Assembly (NCBI RefSeq): GCF_001598295.1
Contig: NZ_BCYR01000003.1
Coordinates: 372,001 to 436,000, forward strand
Source: Klebsiella ornithinolytica NBRC 105727 = ATCC 31898
GTDB lineage: Bacteria > Pseudomonadota > Gammaproteobacteria > Enterobacterales > Enterobacteriaceae
DNA: 64,000 bases
Direction of reading: 5' to 3'
Under the pieces are notes generated by a model that had not been told where the DNA came from, ran no database searches, and was given only the letters and a program-made list of their open reading frames with translations. This document shows, piece after piece, positions 8,742 to 16,505 of the stretch. Made by a program: the position numbers and the translations under genes. How positions within the stretch are numbered: the first letter of the stretch is position 1; each line of letters opens with the position of its first letter.

Positions 8742-9710
8742 TTACTGCGCGAAAAGGGTATTGAAGCGGGAAAGTACCGTACTGCGTTCGCTGCTGCCAT
8801 CGCTGGTGGTCGGCAGAATTTTCAGTTCATTAAGCAGCGGACGTTTAGCCGGGATATCGCTACGTGCGGGCATCAGCCACGCGCCGGCGACCAGCGCCTG
8901 GCCTTCCGGCGACAGGACATAGTCAACGAAGGCTTTGGCATCGTCAGCATGCGCCGTGGTTTTAAGGATCATCATCGGCCGCGGGGCAATCACCGTGCCG
9001 CTGGCGGGGAAAATCACTTTCAGGGATTCCCCCTGGTCGATATTACCGTAAGAGACATAGTCCACCGCGCCGAACACCGCCGCTTTCGCCCCCTGCATGA
9101 CCGGCGTCACCGCCTGAGCGTTCGGCCCGCTGACCACCATGCCGTTCTTTTTCAGTTCGTCGAACAATGCCCAGGCCTTGTCGCCCATGCCATTCTGCAA
9201 CCCGATCAGCAAATCCAGCGATGCGCCTGAGAGCGCCGGATCTGGCGTCGTGACCTTATCTTTAAACGCCGCTTCGGTCAGGTCGCGCCACTCTTTCGGC
9301 TCCGGGGTGCCGCTTTTGCTGTTCCAGACGATCCCCAGTGCCGATATCCCCTGCGCAACGTAATCCGCAGATTTCAGGTTCGCCGGGACCTTATCGGCAT
9401 TGGCGCTTTGATACGGCAGCAGCCAGCCGCGTTGATGCAAATCTTCCGCGGTATCCCAGGAGGCGGAGATCAGCACATCCGCCTGCGGATTGGCCTGCTC
9501 CGCGTCGAGACGCGCCATCACCTTACCGGTCGTGGCCTGGAAAATATTGACCTTCACCCCGGTTTTCTTTTCATAGCCGCTGGCGAGACTTTTCGCCAGC
9601 GAACCCGGCCCGGCGGTATATACGGTCAGCGCGTGGGCGCTGGTCATCATGGTGGCAGACAACAACATCGCGAGCACAGCTCCTTTCTTAACGGTCATAA
9701 CGGTTTTCAT
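8742..9710 (-). CDS. Periplasmic substrate-binding protein of an AfuA/FbpA-type ABC importer
   Basis: This 322-residue protein has an N-terminal signal peptide (MKTVMTVKKGAVLAMLLSAT, cleaved near SAHA) and a type-2 periplasmic binding fold starting LTVYTAGPG. The motif ATTGKVMARL followed by ADVLISAS is typical of the AfuA/FbpA/PhnS cluster. The adjacent tyrosine pair that binds iron in FbpA is not seen (DYVSYG occurs instead), so iron is unlikely; a phosphonate or sugar phosphate is more plausible. The start at 9710 overlaps the ATPase stop codon (ATGA); a longer frame upstream would run through the ATPase gene. Confidence 0.87.
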   Translation of the reverse strand: MKTVMTVKKGAVLAMLLSATMMTSAHALTVYTAGPGSLAKSLASGYEKKTGVKVNIFQATTGKVMARLDAEQANPQADVLISASWDTAEDLHQRGWLLPYQSANADKVPANLKSADYVAQGISALGIVWNSKSGTPEPKEWRDLTEAAFKDKVTTPDPALSGASLDLLIGLQNGMGDKAWALFDELKKNGMVVSGPNAQAVTPVMQGAKAAVFGAVDYVSYGNIDQGESLKVIFPASGTVIAPRPMMILKTTAHADDAKAFVDYVLSPEGQALVAGAWLMPARSDIPAKRPLLNELKILPTTSDGSSERSTVLSRFNTLFAQ

Positions 9711-10408
9711 GCGAGTTCCCCGGAGGATGAAGTGATGGTGCGAACGGCGGCAATAGTGCCGGCAGATAAATGAACAATTCGGTCGGCCAGCAGTTCGGCT
9801 TCGCGGCGGTCGTGAGTGACATATACCGCGGTGATCCCCAGCTGACGCAGCAGACGGCTCATCTCGACACACAGCGATTCGCGCAGTTCGCTATCGAGGT
9901 TGGAGAGCGGTTCGTCAAACAACAGCACGCGAGGTTCGGCAACGATGGCGCGAGCCAGCGCGACGCGCTGCTGCTGACCGCCGGAAAGACCGGAGGGTTT
10001 ACGATCGGCAAAGCCGTTGAGGCCAACCATCGCCAGCGCATCATTAACCCGTTGTTGTCGCGCTGCGCGCGCTACGCCGCGCATCCGCAGTGGAAAGGCG
10101 ACATTCTGCGCCGCCGTCATATGCGGCCACAGGGCGTAGTCCTGAAAAACCATGCCGATGTCACGCTGCTCCGGCGCCATACCCCAGCCGGGTTTCGCCA
10201 CCAGACGATCGCCAAAGCGTATCTCGCCTGCTGCCGGAACGCTGAGCCCCGCCAACAGGCGCAACAGGGTACTTTTGCCGCAGCCAGACGGCCCCAGCAG
10301 CGCCACGATGCTACCCGCATCGATATGCAGGTCTATTTGATTCAGGACAGTATGAGTGCCGAAGGCGAACGAAACGCCGTCGAGTTTGATGCCGGTAAGC
10401 GCGCGCAT
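9707..10408 (-). CDS. ABC importer ATPase subunit
   Basis: This 233-residue ATPase has a Walker A (GPSGCGKST, about residues 38-46), the signature LSGGQQQR, Walker B VLLFDEP and the switch histidine in VYVTHD. It is the first gene of the three-gene importer operon. It is short: it ends soon after the catalytic core and lacks the C-terminal regulatory (TOBE/OB) domain found in the larger FbpC, PotA or PhnT proteins. The upstream 200 bases to yddH form a divergent promoter region. Confidence 0.9.
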   Translation of the reverse strand: MRALTGIKLDGVSFAFGTHTVLNQIDLHIDAGSIVALLGPSGCGKSTLLRLLAGLSVPAAGEIRFGDRLVAKPGWGMAPEQRDIGMVFQDYALWPHMTAAQNVAFPLRMRGVARAARQQRVNDALAMVGLNGFADRKPSGLSGGQQQRVALARAIVAEPRVLLFDEPLSNLDSELRESLCVEMSRLLRQLGITAVYVTHDRREAELLADRIVHLSAGTIAAVRTITSSSGELA

Positions 10409-10622
10409 TATCGCCCTCCCTGCCGGGAAAGCGTTGCTCCGCCCGCCGTCAACAGCCGGCGGGCCGCACTCACCTGTGATAAAGACAGGAGAGCTAACAT
10501 ATTGTTATCCTCTTTGGGATTTAGTGGTGCCGACTATAGGGAGCCCGCATGACATATTGATTACATTTTCATTGCGGATTAACGTGTTGTCTGGCATCAG
10601 ACCCATTTACCAAGGAACGCTT

Positions 10623-11204
10623 ATGAGCCGTTTTCGCCACGTGGAACTCCAGTACGCCAGTCGCCTGCTCAATCATGGCCCGACCATTCTGATAACCAGT
10701 TACGATGCCGCTTCTCAACGCCGTAACGTCATGGCCGCCGCGTGGTCGATGCCGGTGGAATTTGCCCCGCCGCGACTCGCCATCGTGGTGGATAAAAGTG
10801 CCTGGACAAGGGAGATCATTGAGCGCAACGGTACCTTCGGCATCGTGGTCCCCGGCGTAGAAGCTGCCAGCTGGACCTACGCGGTCGGCAGCATCAGTGG
10901 ACGTGATGAGGATAAATTTAACGCTTACGGCATCCCCGTGGTGCAGGGGCCGGAGCTGGGATTACCGCTGATTGAAGAGAAGTGCCTGGCGTGGATGGAG
11001 TGCCGACTGTTGCCGCCAACGGCAGCTCAGGAGCAGTACGACACGCTGTTTGGCGAGGTGGTTTCCGCCGCCGCCGATGAGCGCGCTTTCGTCACCGGAC
11101 GCTGGCAGTTCGACGACGATAAGATCAATACGCTGCATCATCTCGGCACCGGAAACTTTGTCGCCAGCGGCCGCCACGTGCGCGCCAATACTCCGGAAGA
11201 GTAA
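10623..11204 (+). CDS. yddH: Flavin reductase-like FMN-binding split-barrel protein YddH
   Basis: This 193-residue protein has the flavin reductase-like domain: HVELQYASRLLNHGPTILITSYDAASQRRNVMAAAWSMPVEFAPPRLAIVVDKSAWTRE spans the FMN-binding core. Enteric YddH is about 189 residues and lies near nhoA in E. coli, which supports the symbol. The start at 10623 has AAGGA upstream; an in-frame upstream extension has no support. It probably binds FMN and may reduce it with NAD(P)H; the physiological partner is unknown. It is transcribed away from the ABC importer and is followed by the REP array. Confidence 0.88.
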   Translation: MSRFRHVELQYASRLLNHGPTILITSYDAASQRRNVMAAAWSMPVEFAPPRLAIVVDKSAWTREIIERNGTFGIVVPGVEAASWTYAVGSISGRDEDKFNAYGIPVVQGPELGLPLIEEKCLAWMECRLLPPTAAQEQYDTLFGEVVSAAADERAFVTGRWQFDDDKINTLHHLGTGNFVASGRHVRANTPEE

Positions 11205-11234
11205 CCCCATTCGCCGGCGCAGGCAGGGTTTACC

Positions 11235-11780
11235 GGCCTGCCTGGCTTGCTGGCCGCATATGCGCTTCGGGGAAATTGCCCGGCGGCGCTTCGCTGGCAC
11301 GGGCCTACACGATCGGCGCATAACATCCCCTCCCTCGCCTGCTATCACATCCGCAACCCCGTATTTACTGGCTCGCCTGCCTGGCTTGCTGGCCGCATAT
11401 GCGCTCCGGGGAATTGCCCGGCGGCGCTTCGCTGGCACGGGCCTACACGATCGGCGCATGACATCCACGCCCTCGCCGGTCAGGCTATTCTGCTATCACA
11501 TCCGCAACCCCGTATTTACTGGCTGGCCTGCTTGCCGCATATACGCTTCGTGGAAATTGCCCGGCGGCGCTTCGCTGGCACGGGCCTACACGATCGGCGC
11601 ATAACATCCACTCCCTCGCCTGCTATCACATCCGCAACACCGTATTTACTGCCTGGCCAGCCTGGCTTGCTGGCCGCATATACGCTTCGGGAAATTGCCC
11701 GCCGGCGCTTCGCTGGCACGGGCCTACACGATCGGCGCATGACATCCACTCCCTCGCCGGTCAGGCTATTCCGCTATCAC
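11235..11780. repeat. Higher-order (ABAB) tandem array of four REP-like units
   Basis: Four copies of a roughly 140-bp unit follow each other. The landmark CCGCATAT occurs at 11254, 11393, 11535 and 11674, giving spacings of 139, 142 and 139 bases. Each copy contains a REP-like core (CCCGGCGGCGCTTCGCTGGC, then ACGGGCCTAC) and the phrase CACGATCGGCGCAT. Copies 1 and 3 continue with AACATCC and lack a 13-base insert; copies 2 and 4 continue with GACATCC and carry GGTCAGGCTATTC or a near copy. The array is therefore a duplicated dimer. It is noncoding; several open frames run through it only because of its composition. Confidence 0.9.
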
Positions 11781-11790
11781 CCGTGTCCCC

Positions 11791-11826
11791 CTGTAGGCCG
11801 GGTAAGGCGTCAGCCGCCACCCGGCA
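11791..11826. repeat. REP element closing the tandem array
   Basis: A classical enterobacterial REP/palindromic unit: GTAGGCCGGGTAAGGCG followed by CAGCCGCCACCCGGC. It can fold into an imperfect hairpin and lies after yddH and the larger array, probably protecting mRNA ends or binding gyrase or IHF as part of a BIME. Confidence 0.75.
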
Positions 11827-11956
11827 AAATACCGGCACGCTGTCCAGGCCCGATTTATCATCTTTTATGCTGATGTTCACAAAACGCGCGTTGACATTTG
11901 ATTATCGATAAACTCACCCATATAGTTAGGCGCCATACTATATTGCAGAGGCCGCG

Positions 11957-12466
11957 ATGGAGCTTGAACAGAAATATCTTTCGTTATTGCAGGAGGCCCG
12001 GCGTCTTCAGCTTGCCGATGTCGATACGATCCGTCTCTGTTTTCAGACCCTCTCGCTGGCCGCTGCGATTGATCGCGATTGTGCGCTGCTGCTGGCGCCA
12101 TGGGGATTGTCCGAGGGGCGCTTTGTTCTGTTGTTTATACTCGATGGCGCGCCTGACGGTCTGGCCCCCAACGTACTGGCGGAAAAAGCCGGCGTCACCC
12201 GGGCAACCATTACCGGATTGCTGAACGGTCTCGAACGCGACCGGCTGATTGAACGCCACGCCGATCCCCTTGATGGCCGGGCCATGCGTATCGCATTAAC
12301 CTCTGAGGGGAAGCAGCTTATCGCCCGCGTTTTTGCCCGACACAGCCGCTGGATCGCCGGTTTGTTCAGCCCTCTCTCGGCGCAAGAACGCACCCAGCTG
12401 TCTGAACTGCTGGCGAAAGTTGCCGCCGGTACCCAGGCAGGAAAAGGAGATGCCCATGCCGGTTGA
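11957..12466 (+). CDS. MarR-family transcriptional regulator
   Basis: This 169-residue protein has a winged helix-turn-helix (about residues 55-125): ILDGAPDGLAPNVLAEKAGVTRATITGLLNGLERDRLIER, then a wing DPLDGRAMRIALTSEGKQL. It lies 11 bases into the start of the HEAT-repeat gene, so the two are co-transcribed and probably co-translated. MarR proteins often sense phenolics, electrophiles or oxidants; the DNA-damage-related neighbours suggest that this one responds to a genotoxic compound. That ligand is inferred. Confidence 0.9.
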   Translation: MELEQKYLSLLQEARRLQLADVDTIRLCFQTLSLAAAIDRDCALLLAPWGLSEGRFVLLFILDGAPDGLAPNVLAEKAGVTRATITGLLNGLERDRLIERHADPLDGRAMRIALTSEGKQLIARVFARHSRWIAGLFSPLSAQERTQLSELLAKVAAGTQAGKGDAHAG

Positions 12467-13232
12467 ACAACAACGTAAAGGCGCAACCCGCGTCGCGGAT
12501 ATCCCTGACGACATTTTGCACCGGCTTTCGCGGGGAGAGTTGCCAGGTGCCAACCTGACGGAAATCCTGGCCATCGATCAGGCCGTTCTGCTGCGCTCGG
12601 TCTTTCCAGAGCTGTCGCCGGTTTCCCACCAGGCCGCAGAGGGATTGGCTGCGCAGGGTATTGTTAAACGAATGGCGGGTATTGCTCGTCTGTTGCTGAG
12701 CGAACTCGGGGAGAGTGGATTCGACCGCTGTGCGGCTCATTCGTCGGATACCGTGCGCGGCTGGGCCTGTTTTATGCTCGGCGCCGCGCCGGATTTAACG
12801 CTCGATGCGCGCTTACACGCTATCTATCCCCTGGCCGACGATAGTCATTTTGGTGTTCGCGAATGGGCGTGGCTGGCGCTGCGTCCGCATCTGGCGCACG
12901 ATCTGGATCTTACTATCGCCCTGCTCACCCCCTGGACCTGTTGCGCATCGCAGTACATTCGCCGTTTTGCCTGCGAGTCCCTGCGCCCGCGCGGCGTCTG
13001 GTGCGCGCATATCGCTGAGCTGAAACAACAGCCCCAGCGGGCGCTGGCAATACTTTCCCCACTGCGTGCTGATCCGTCGAGATATGTCCAGGATTCTGTG
13101 GCCAACTGGCTGAATGACGCGGGTAAAGAGAGAGCAGAGTGGGTACAGTCGCTCTGCGCGCAATGGCTGGCAGACAACCCGTCTCCCGCCACCTTGCGCA
13201 TTTGCCAGCGCGCGAGGCGAAATTTAATCTGA
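12456..13232 (+). CDS. HEAT-repeat protein resembling DNA alkylation repair enzymes
   Basis: This 258-residue protein consists largely of HEAT-like helical repeats from about residue 80 on, with repeat landmarks DTVRGWACFMLG, FGVREWAWLALRPHL, YIRRFACESLRPRGVW and YVQDSVANWLNDAG. This matches the AlkC/AlkD-like superfamily of base-excision glycosylases, in particular proteins annotated as DNA alkylation repair protein. I choose the ATG at 12456 because AGGAG is seven bases upstream; an ATG at 12450 is also possible. It overlaps the marR gene and is followed 120 bases later by a ClbS/DfsB-like gene. Confidence 0.75.
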   Translation: MPVEQQRKGATRVADIPDDILHRLSRGELPGANLTEILAIDQAVLLRSVFPELSPVSHQAAEGLAAQGIVKRMAGIARLLLSELGESGFDRCAAHSSDTVRGWACFMLGAAPDLTLDARLHAIYPLADDSHFGVREWAWLALRPHLAHDLDLTIALLTPWTCCASQYIRRFACESLRPRGVWCAHIAELKQQPQRALAILSPLRADPSRYVQDSVANWLNDAGKERAEWVQSLCAQWLADNPSPATLRICQRARRNLI

Positions 13233-13354
13233 TGAGCGACGCAGGTGCCCTGCCCGGGCGACAAACGGCGCCGATTGTTGAGCACGGTCGCCCCCTGCGT
13301 CGTTCTGCGCAAACATACCGTATAACCAACTCATCCTACCGAAAGGAACTCGCT

Positions 13355-13873
13355 ATGAGCGTACCGCAAACCCAGGCGCAACTCCTGCAAGCCATCAATA
13401 AAAACTACGCTAAACTAGCCGGCTATTTGACGCATATTCCCCCGGAGATGACGGAGCAAAAGACCCTTCCCGGTCATGCACAGAACACCGAAATGAGCGT
13501 TCGCGATCTGGTCTGTTATCTGCTGGGATGGAATGAACTGGTTCTCAAATGGCTGGCTCACAATGAAGCGCAGCAGCCCATCGACTTCCCGGAAACCGGT
13601 TTTCAATGGAACCAGCTTGGGCTGCTGGCGCAAAAGTTCTACCTCGATTACCCTGCGCAGGACTACCCGGCTCTGCTCGATTCTCTGCATCAGGCTAAAC
13701 GGCGGCTTATCGCCTGCATCGAAGCCCAGGACAATGATTCGCTTTACGGTCGGCCGTGGTATGGGAAATGGACTCTGGGGCGGATGATTTCACTCAACAC
13801 CTCGTCGCCTTATGCCAACGCCTGCGCCCGCCTGCGCAAGTGGGCGAAGGCACAAAATGTCGCCTTGAAATAG
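13355..13873 (+). CDS. ClbS/DfsB-like four-helix protein
   Basis: This 172-residue protein matches the ClbS/DfsB (DUF1706, DinB-like fold) family: MSVPQTQAQLLQAINKNYAKL, then MSVRDLVCYLLGWNELVLKWL, and a C-terminal W.LGRMISLNTSSPYANACARLRKW. ClbS is the colibactin self-protection protein, a cyclopropane hydrolase; most chromosomal homologues are of unknown substrate. GAAAGGA precedes the ATG. Its position after a MarR regulator and an alkylation-repair-like protein suggests a shared role against alkylating agents, which is inference from context. Confidence 0.82.
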   Translation: MSVPQTQAQLLQAINKNYAKLAGYLTHIPPEMTEQKTLPGHAQNTEMSVRDLVCYLLGWNELVLKWLAHNEAQQPIDFPETGFQWNQLGLLAQKFYLDYPAQDYPALLDSLHQAKRRLIACIEAQDNDSLYGRPWYGKWTLGRMISLNTSSPYANACARLRKWAKAQNVALK

Positions 13874-13881
13874 TGGCTCCC

Positions 13882-14703
13882 TCAGCGCAGCAAACGACGC
13901 CTGTCTTCGCTGGGGGTCACCCCAAAAACCTTTTTGTACAGGGTCGTGAAGTGGTTACTGTTGGCAAATCCACACAAATAAGCCACATCGGTAATCGTCA
14001 TATCCGTTTCCCGGAGCTTTACTCGCGCTGAGACTAAACGCAGGCGTTTTAAATAATTATCCGGCGTCATCCCGGTGGCTTCTTTTATATGGCGAAAAGC
14101 AGTACGTGACGTCAGATGAAATTTTTCGGCCAGCTGTTGCCAGTTATGGTCTTCAAAACAGTGCTCCTGTAACCAGGTCAGCAGCTTATGCAGTTTATAT
14201 TTGGTATTGCTATATTCCGCTTCGGTTTCCGCATACATTATGGTCGTCACCAGCTGGAAAAATGCGGCTTCCCGCAGCGCCCTGTTTTCCCCCCGCTGGG
14301 CATCCGCTGAAAATATTTTCCCCACCAGTTCCTTGCAGATATGGCGGGCATCTGGCGCCAGCCAGCCGTAGCAGGAGGCCTGCCGGGAAGAGAAGGTCTG
14401 CAATAGCGAATCGAGATGCTGTAAATAATGAAATTCAACCTCGGGGTTAATCAATACATTAATTAATTTCAGTGTTCCAAGCTCATCATAATAATGTACA
14501 TCCCCAGGCTGAACATAAAAAACGTCGCCCTGCTGAATATATAATGGCCGGCCGTTAATAATATGTAAGCCGTGCCCCTCGTCCACTATCACCAGTTCAG
14601 CAAACTCGTGGCTGTGTTCATGACTGTTATCTTCCGGATCGCTGGCGTACATCCCCAGTTTATCCTGCGGATCGGCGAAATAATACTCAACGGTTAATAT
14701 CAT
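13882..14703 (-). CDS. AraC/RhaR-type transcriptional activator
   Basis: This 273-residue regulator has an N-terminal cupin-like sugar-sensing domain (SHEFAELVIVDEGHGLHIINGRPLYIQQGDVFYVQPGDVH is close to the RhaS/RhaR pattern) and a C-terminal pair of helix-turn-helix motifs (WQQLAEKFHLTSRTAFRHIKEATGMTP and ITDVAYLCGFANSNHFTTLYKKVFGVTP). It is divergent from an alpha-L-rhamnosidase gene and very probably activates it in response to rhamnose or a rhamnoside. The start is uncertain: the ATG at 14703 gives a normal domain, but its ribosome site is weak, and the frame stays open to 14772. Confidence 0.88.
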   Translation of the reverse strand: MILTVEYYFADPQDKLGMYASDPEDNSHEHSHEFAELVIVDEGHGLHIINGRPLYIQQGDVFYVQPGDVHYYDELGTLKLINVLINPEVEFHYLQHLDSLLQTFSSRQASCYGWLAPDARHICKELVGKIFSADAQRGENRALREAAFFQLVTTIMYAETEAEYSNTKYKLHKLLTWLQEHCFEDHNWQQLAEKFHLTSRTAFRHIKEATGMTPDNYLKRLRLVSARVKLRETDMTITDVAYLCGFANSNHFTTLYKKVFGVTPSEDRRRLLR

Positions 14704-14836
14704 CGTTAACAATATCCAAAACGGCATTCGGGCAGTGGCACGATAATGCATTTTACTGGCTGCCACGTACAAGATTTATAGAATTGTGATCGCCAACCGT
14801 CCTACCCCACTATCAGTGCCATTTTCATAACAGGAT

Positions 14837-14847
14837 TGGCATTGCCA
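14837..14847. promoter_or_regulatory. 11-bp palindrome in the rhamnosidase regulator intergenic region
   Basis: TGGCA-T-TGCCA is a perfect palindrome about 60 bases upstream of the rhamnosidase start. A TTGTGATCG half-site resembling a CRP box lies further upstream near 14787. Either could take part in sugar-specific and catabolite control of the divergent promoters. Evidence is sequence symmetry only. Confidence 0.35.
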
Positions 14848-14908
14848 GAGTGGTTGTGGCGGGCGTCGACATCTTATGCTGCGTGAAAATCAACTCAGAG
14901 GACGCAGT

Positions 14909-16480
14909 ATGTCACAGGCCATTCAACGCAACGCGCAGGTCGCGATGACCCGCCACCCGCATTTTTTACGTACCGCCGAAGCGCTCAGACCCGTACTGCG
15001 CAGCCAGTCGCGCCAGCCGATGGCGGTGATACAAGCCCATGCCGACCCCGAGGCCCTGTTCGGCTGGCGCGGGGATGAAGTAGGCACCTTAGCGGACTTT
15101 TCCCGGCGTGAACTGACCAGCGGTGACAGTGCGATCATCGATTTCGGCAGCCACATCGTCGGCTATCTGCACTTCACCTGTCTGAGCGCCGGCAGCCCCC
15201 CCGACGCCCCGGCCCATTTGCAATTGACCTTCGGCGAAACCCTGTGCGAAGTGTGCGAACCCTTCAGCGATTATCAGGGCTGGCTCAGCAGCAGCTGGTT
15301 GCAGCAGCAGGACCTGTGGCTTGACGTGTTGCCCGCCGCCGTCGACCTGCCACGCCGCTACTGCTTTCGCTACCTGAAAGTGGAGGTTAAGGCGGTGTCG
15401 GAGAAATTCCGCCTGCGTCTCAACCAGATCCAGGTCAATGCCGTGACGTCAGCAACGCAAACCTGCCCGCCGGCGGTGACCACCGATCCGCAGCTTCAGG
15501 CTATTGACCGGGTTGCCGTCCTGACTCTGAAGAACTGTATGCAGGAGGTGTTTGAAGATGGTCCGAAACGTGACCGCCGCCTGTGGCTCGGGGATTTACG
15601 CCTGCAGGCGTTGGTCAATGATGTTACCTTCGCGCACCACGATCTGGTCCGCCGCTGTCTGTACCTGTTTGCCGGTCATACCCGGGAAGACGGGATGGTG
15701 TCAGCCAACGTTTTCGTCCAGCCGGACGTGCTGGCTGATGATACCTTTCTCTTTGATTACTCTCTTTTTTTTGCCGATATTCTCTATAACTATCTGCACA
15801 GTACCGAAGATGACAAAACCGCTCGCGAACTCTGGCCGACGGCGCGTCGACAAATCGACCTCGCCCTGGCCCGCTGCGAAGCGTCTGGCCTGGTGCGCGA
15901 TAGCGATGACTGGTGGGTCTTTATCGACTGGCAGGCATCATTGAATAAACAAGCCGCGGCTCAGGGCGTGCTGATCTATTGCCTGCGCCGCGCCATCCGG
16001 CTGGCCGAGCGCTTTGAGCCTGAGCGGGTGCCGGACTACCGCGCCCGTTTGCAGCAGCTCTGCGCAGCGGTACAGGAGAGACTGTGGGATGAGAAGCAGG
16101 GATTTTACGTCAGCGGCGCACAGCGCCAGGTCTCCTGGGCCTCGCAGATCTGGCTGGTGTTGGCGGAAGTCGGTAGCGCCGGGCAGCGTCGGGAGATCAT
16201 GCATAACCTGCGACGCCATCCGCCGGCCATCGCCATGAATACCCCCTATTTGCGCCATCACTATATCGCCGCCCTGCTGCAGTGCGGGCTCCGTGAAGAA
16301 GCCATTGCCGAAATCAAGGCCTACTGGGGCGCGATGATCAACTACGGCGCCGATACCTTCTGGGAAATTTTTGACCCGGCGGATCCTGAGTTTTCCCCTT
16401 ATGGCAGCAAACTGATCAACAGCTATTGCCATGCGTGGAGCTGTACCCCGGCCTGGTTTATTCGCCAGTACGGACTTTAA
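14909..16480 (+). CDS. Alpha-L-rhamnosidase (GH78-like)
   Basis: This 523-residue enzyme has the (alpha/alpha)6 barrel of GH78 rhamnosidases, with the active-site region EDGPKRDRRLWLGD around residue 220, then DDWWVFIDW and a C-terminal GADTFWEIFDP. An N-terminal beta-sandwich of about 180 residues precedes it. It is shorter than many secreted rhamnosidases and has no signal peptide, so it most likely acts in the cytoplasm on small rhamnosides imported by the downstream transporter. The start at 14909 is chosen for AGAGGA upstream. First gene of a three-gene operon with the transporter and porin. Confidence 0.88.
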   Translation: MSQAIQRNAQVAMTRHPHFLRTAEALRPVLRSQSRQPMAVIQAHADPEALFGWRGDEVGTLADFSRRELTSGDSAIIDFGSHIVGYLHFTCLSAGSPPDAPAHLQLTFGETLCEVCEPFSDYQGWLSSSWLQQQDLWLDVLPAAVDLPRRYCFRYLKVEVKAVSEKFRLRLNQIQVNAVTSATQTCPPAVTTDPQLQAIDRVAVLTLKNCMQEVFEDGPKRDRRLWLGDLRLQALVNDVTFAHHDLVRRCLYLFAGHTREDGMVSANVFVQPDVLADDTFLFDYSLFFADILYNYLHSTEDDKTARELWPTARRQIDLALARCEASGLVRDSDDWWVFIDWQASLNKQAAAQGVLIYCLRRAIRLAERFEPERVPDYRARLQQLCAAVQERLWDEKQGFYVSGAQRQVSWASQIWLVLAEVGSAGQRREIMHNLRRHPPAIAMNTPYLRHHYIAALLQCGLREEAIAEIKAYWGAMINYGADTFWEIFDPADPEFSPYGSKLINSYCHAWSCTPAWFIRQYGL

Positions 16481-16505
16481 CAACAACAATAAGCGAGTGC
16501 ATTTT

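Noticed and set aside
8742-9710. Assignment of the binding protein as a ferric iron carrier
   Set aside because: The adjacent Tyr pair needed for iron coordination is not visible and no Fur-like site was found upstream.
10972-11873. Two long plus-strand frames through the REP-like array after yddH
   Set aside because: They follow the repeats, differ only by frame, and have no ribosome site or protein-family match.
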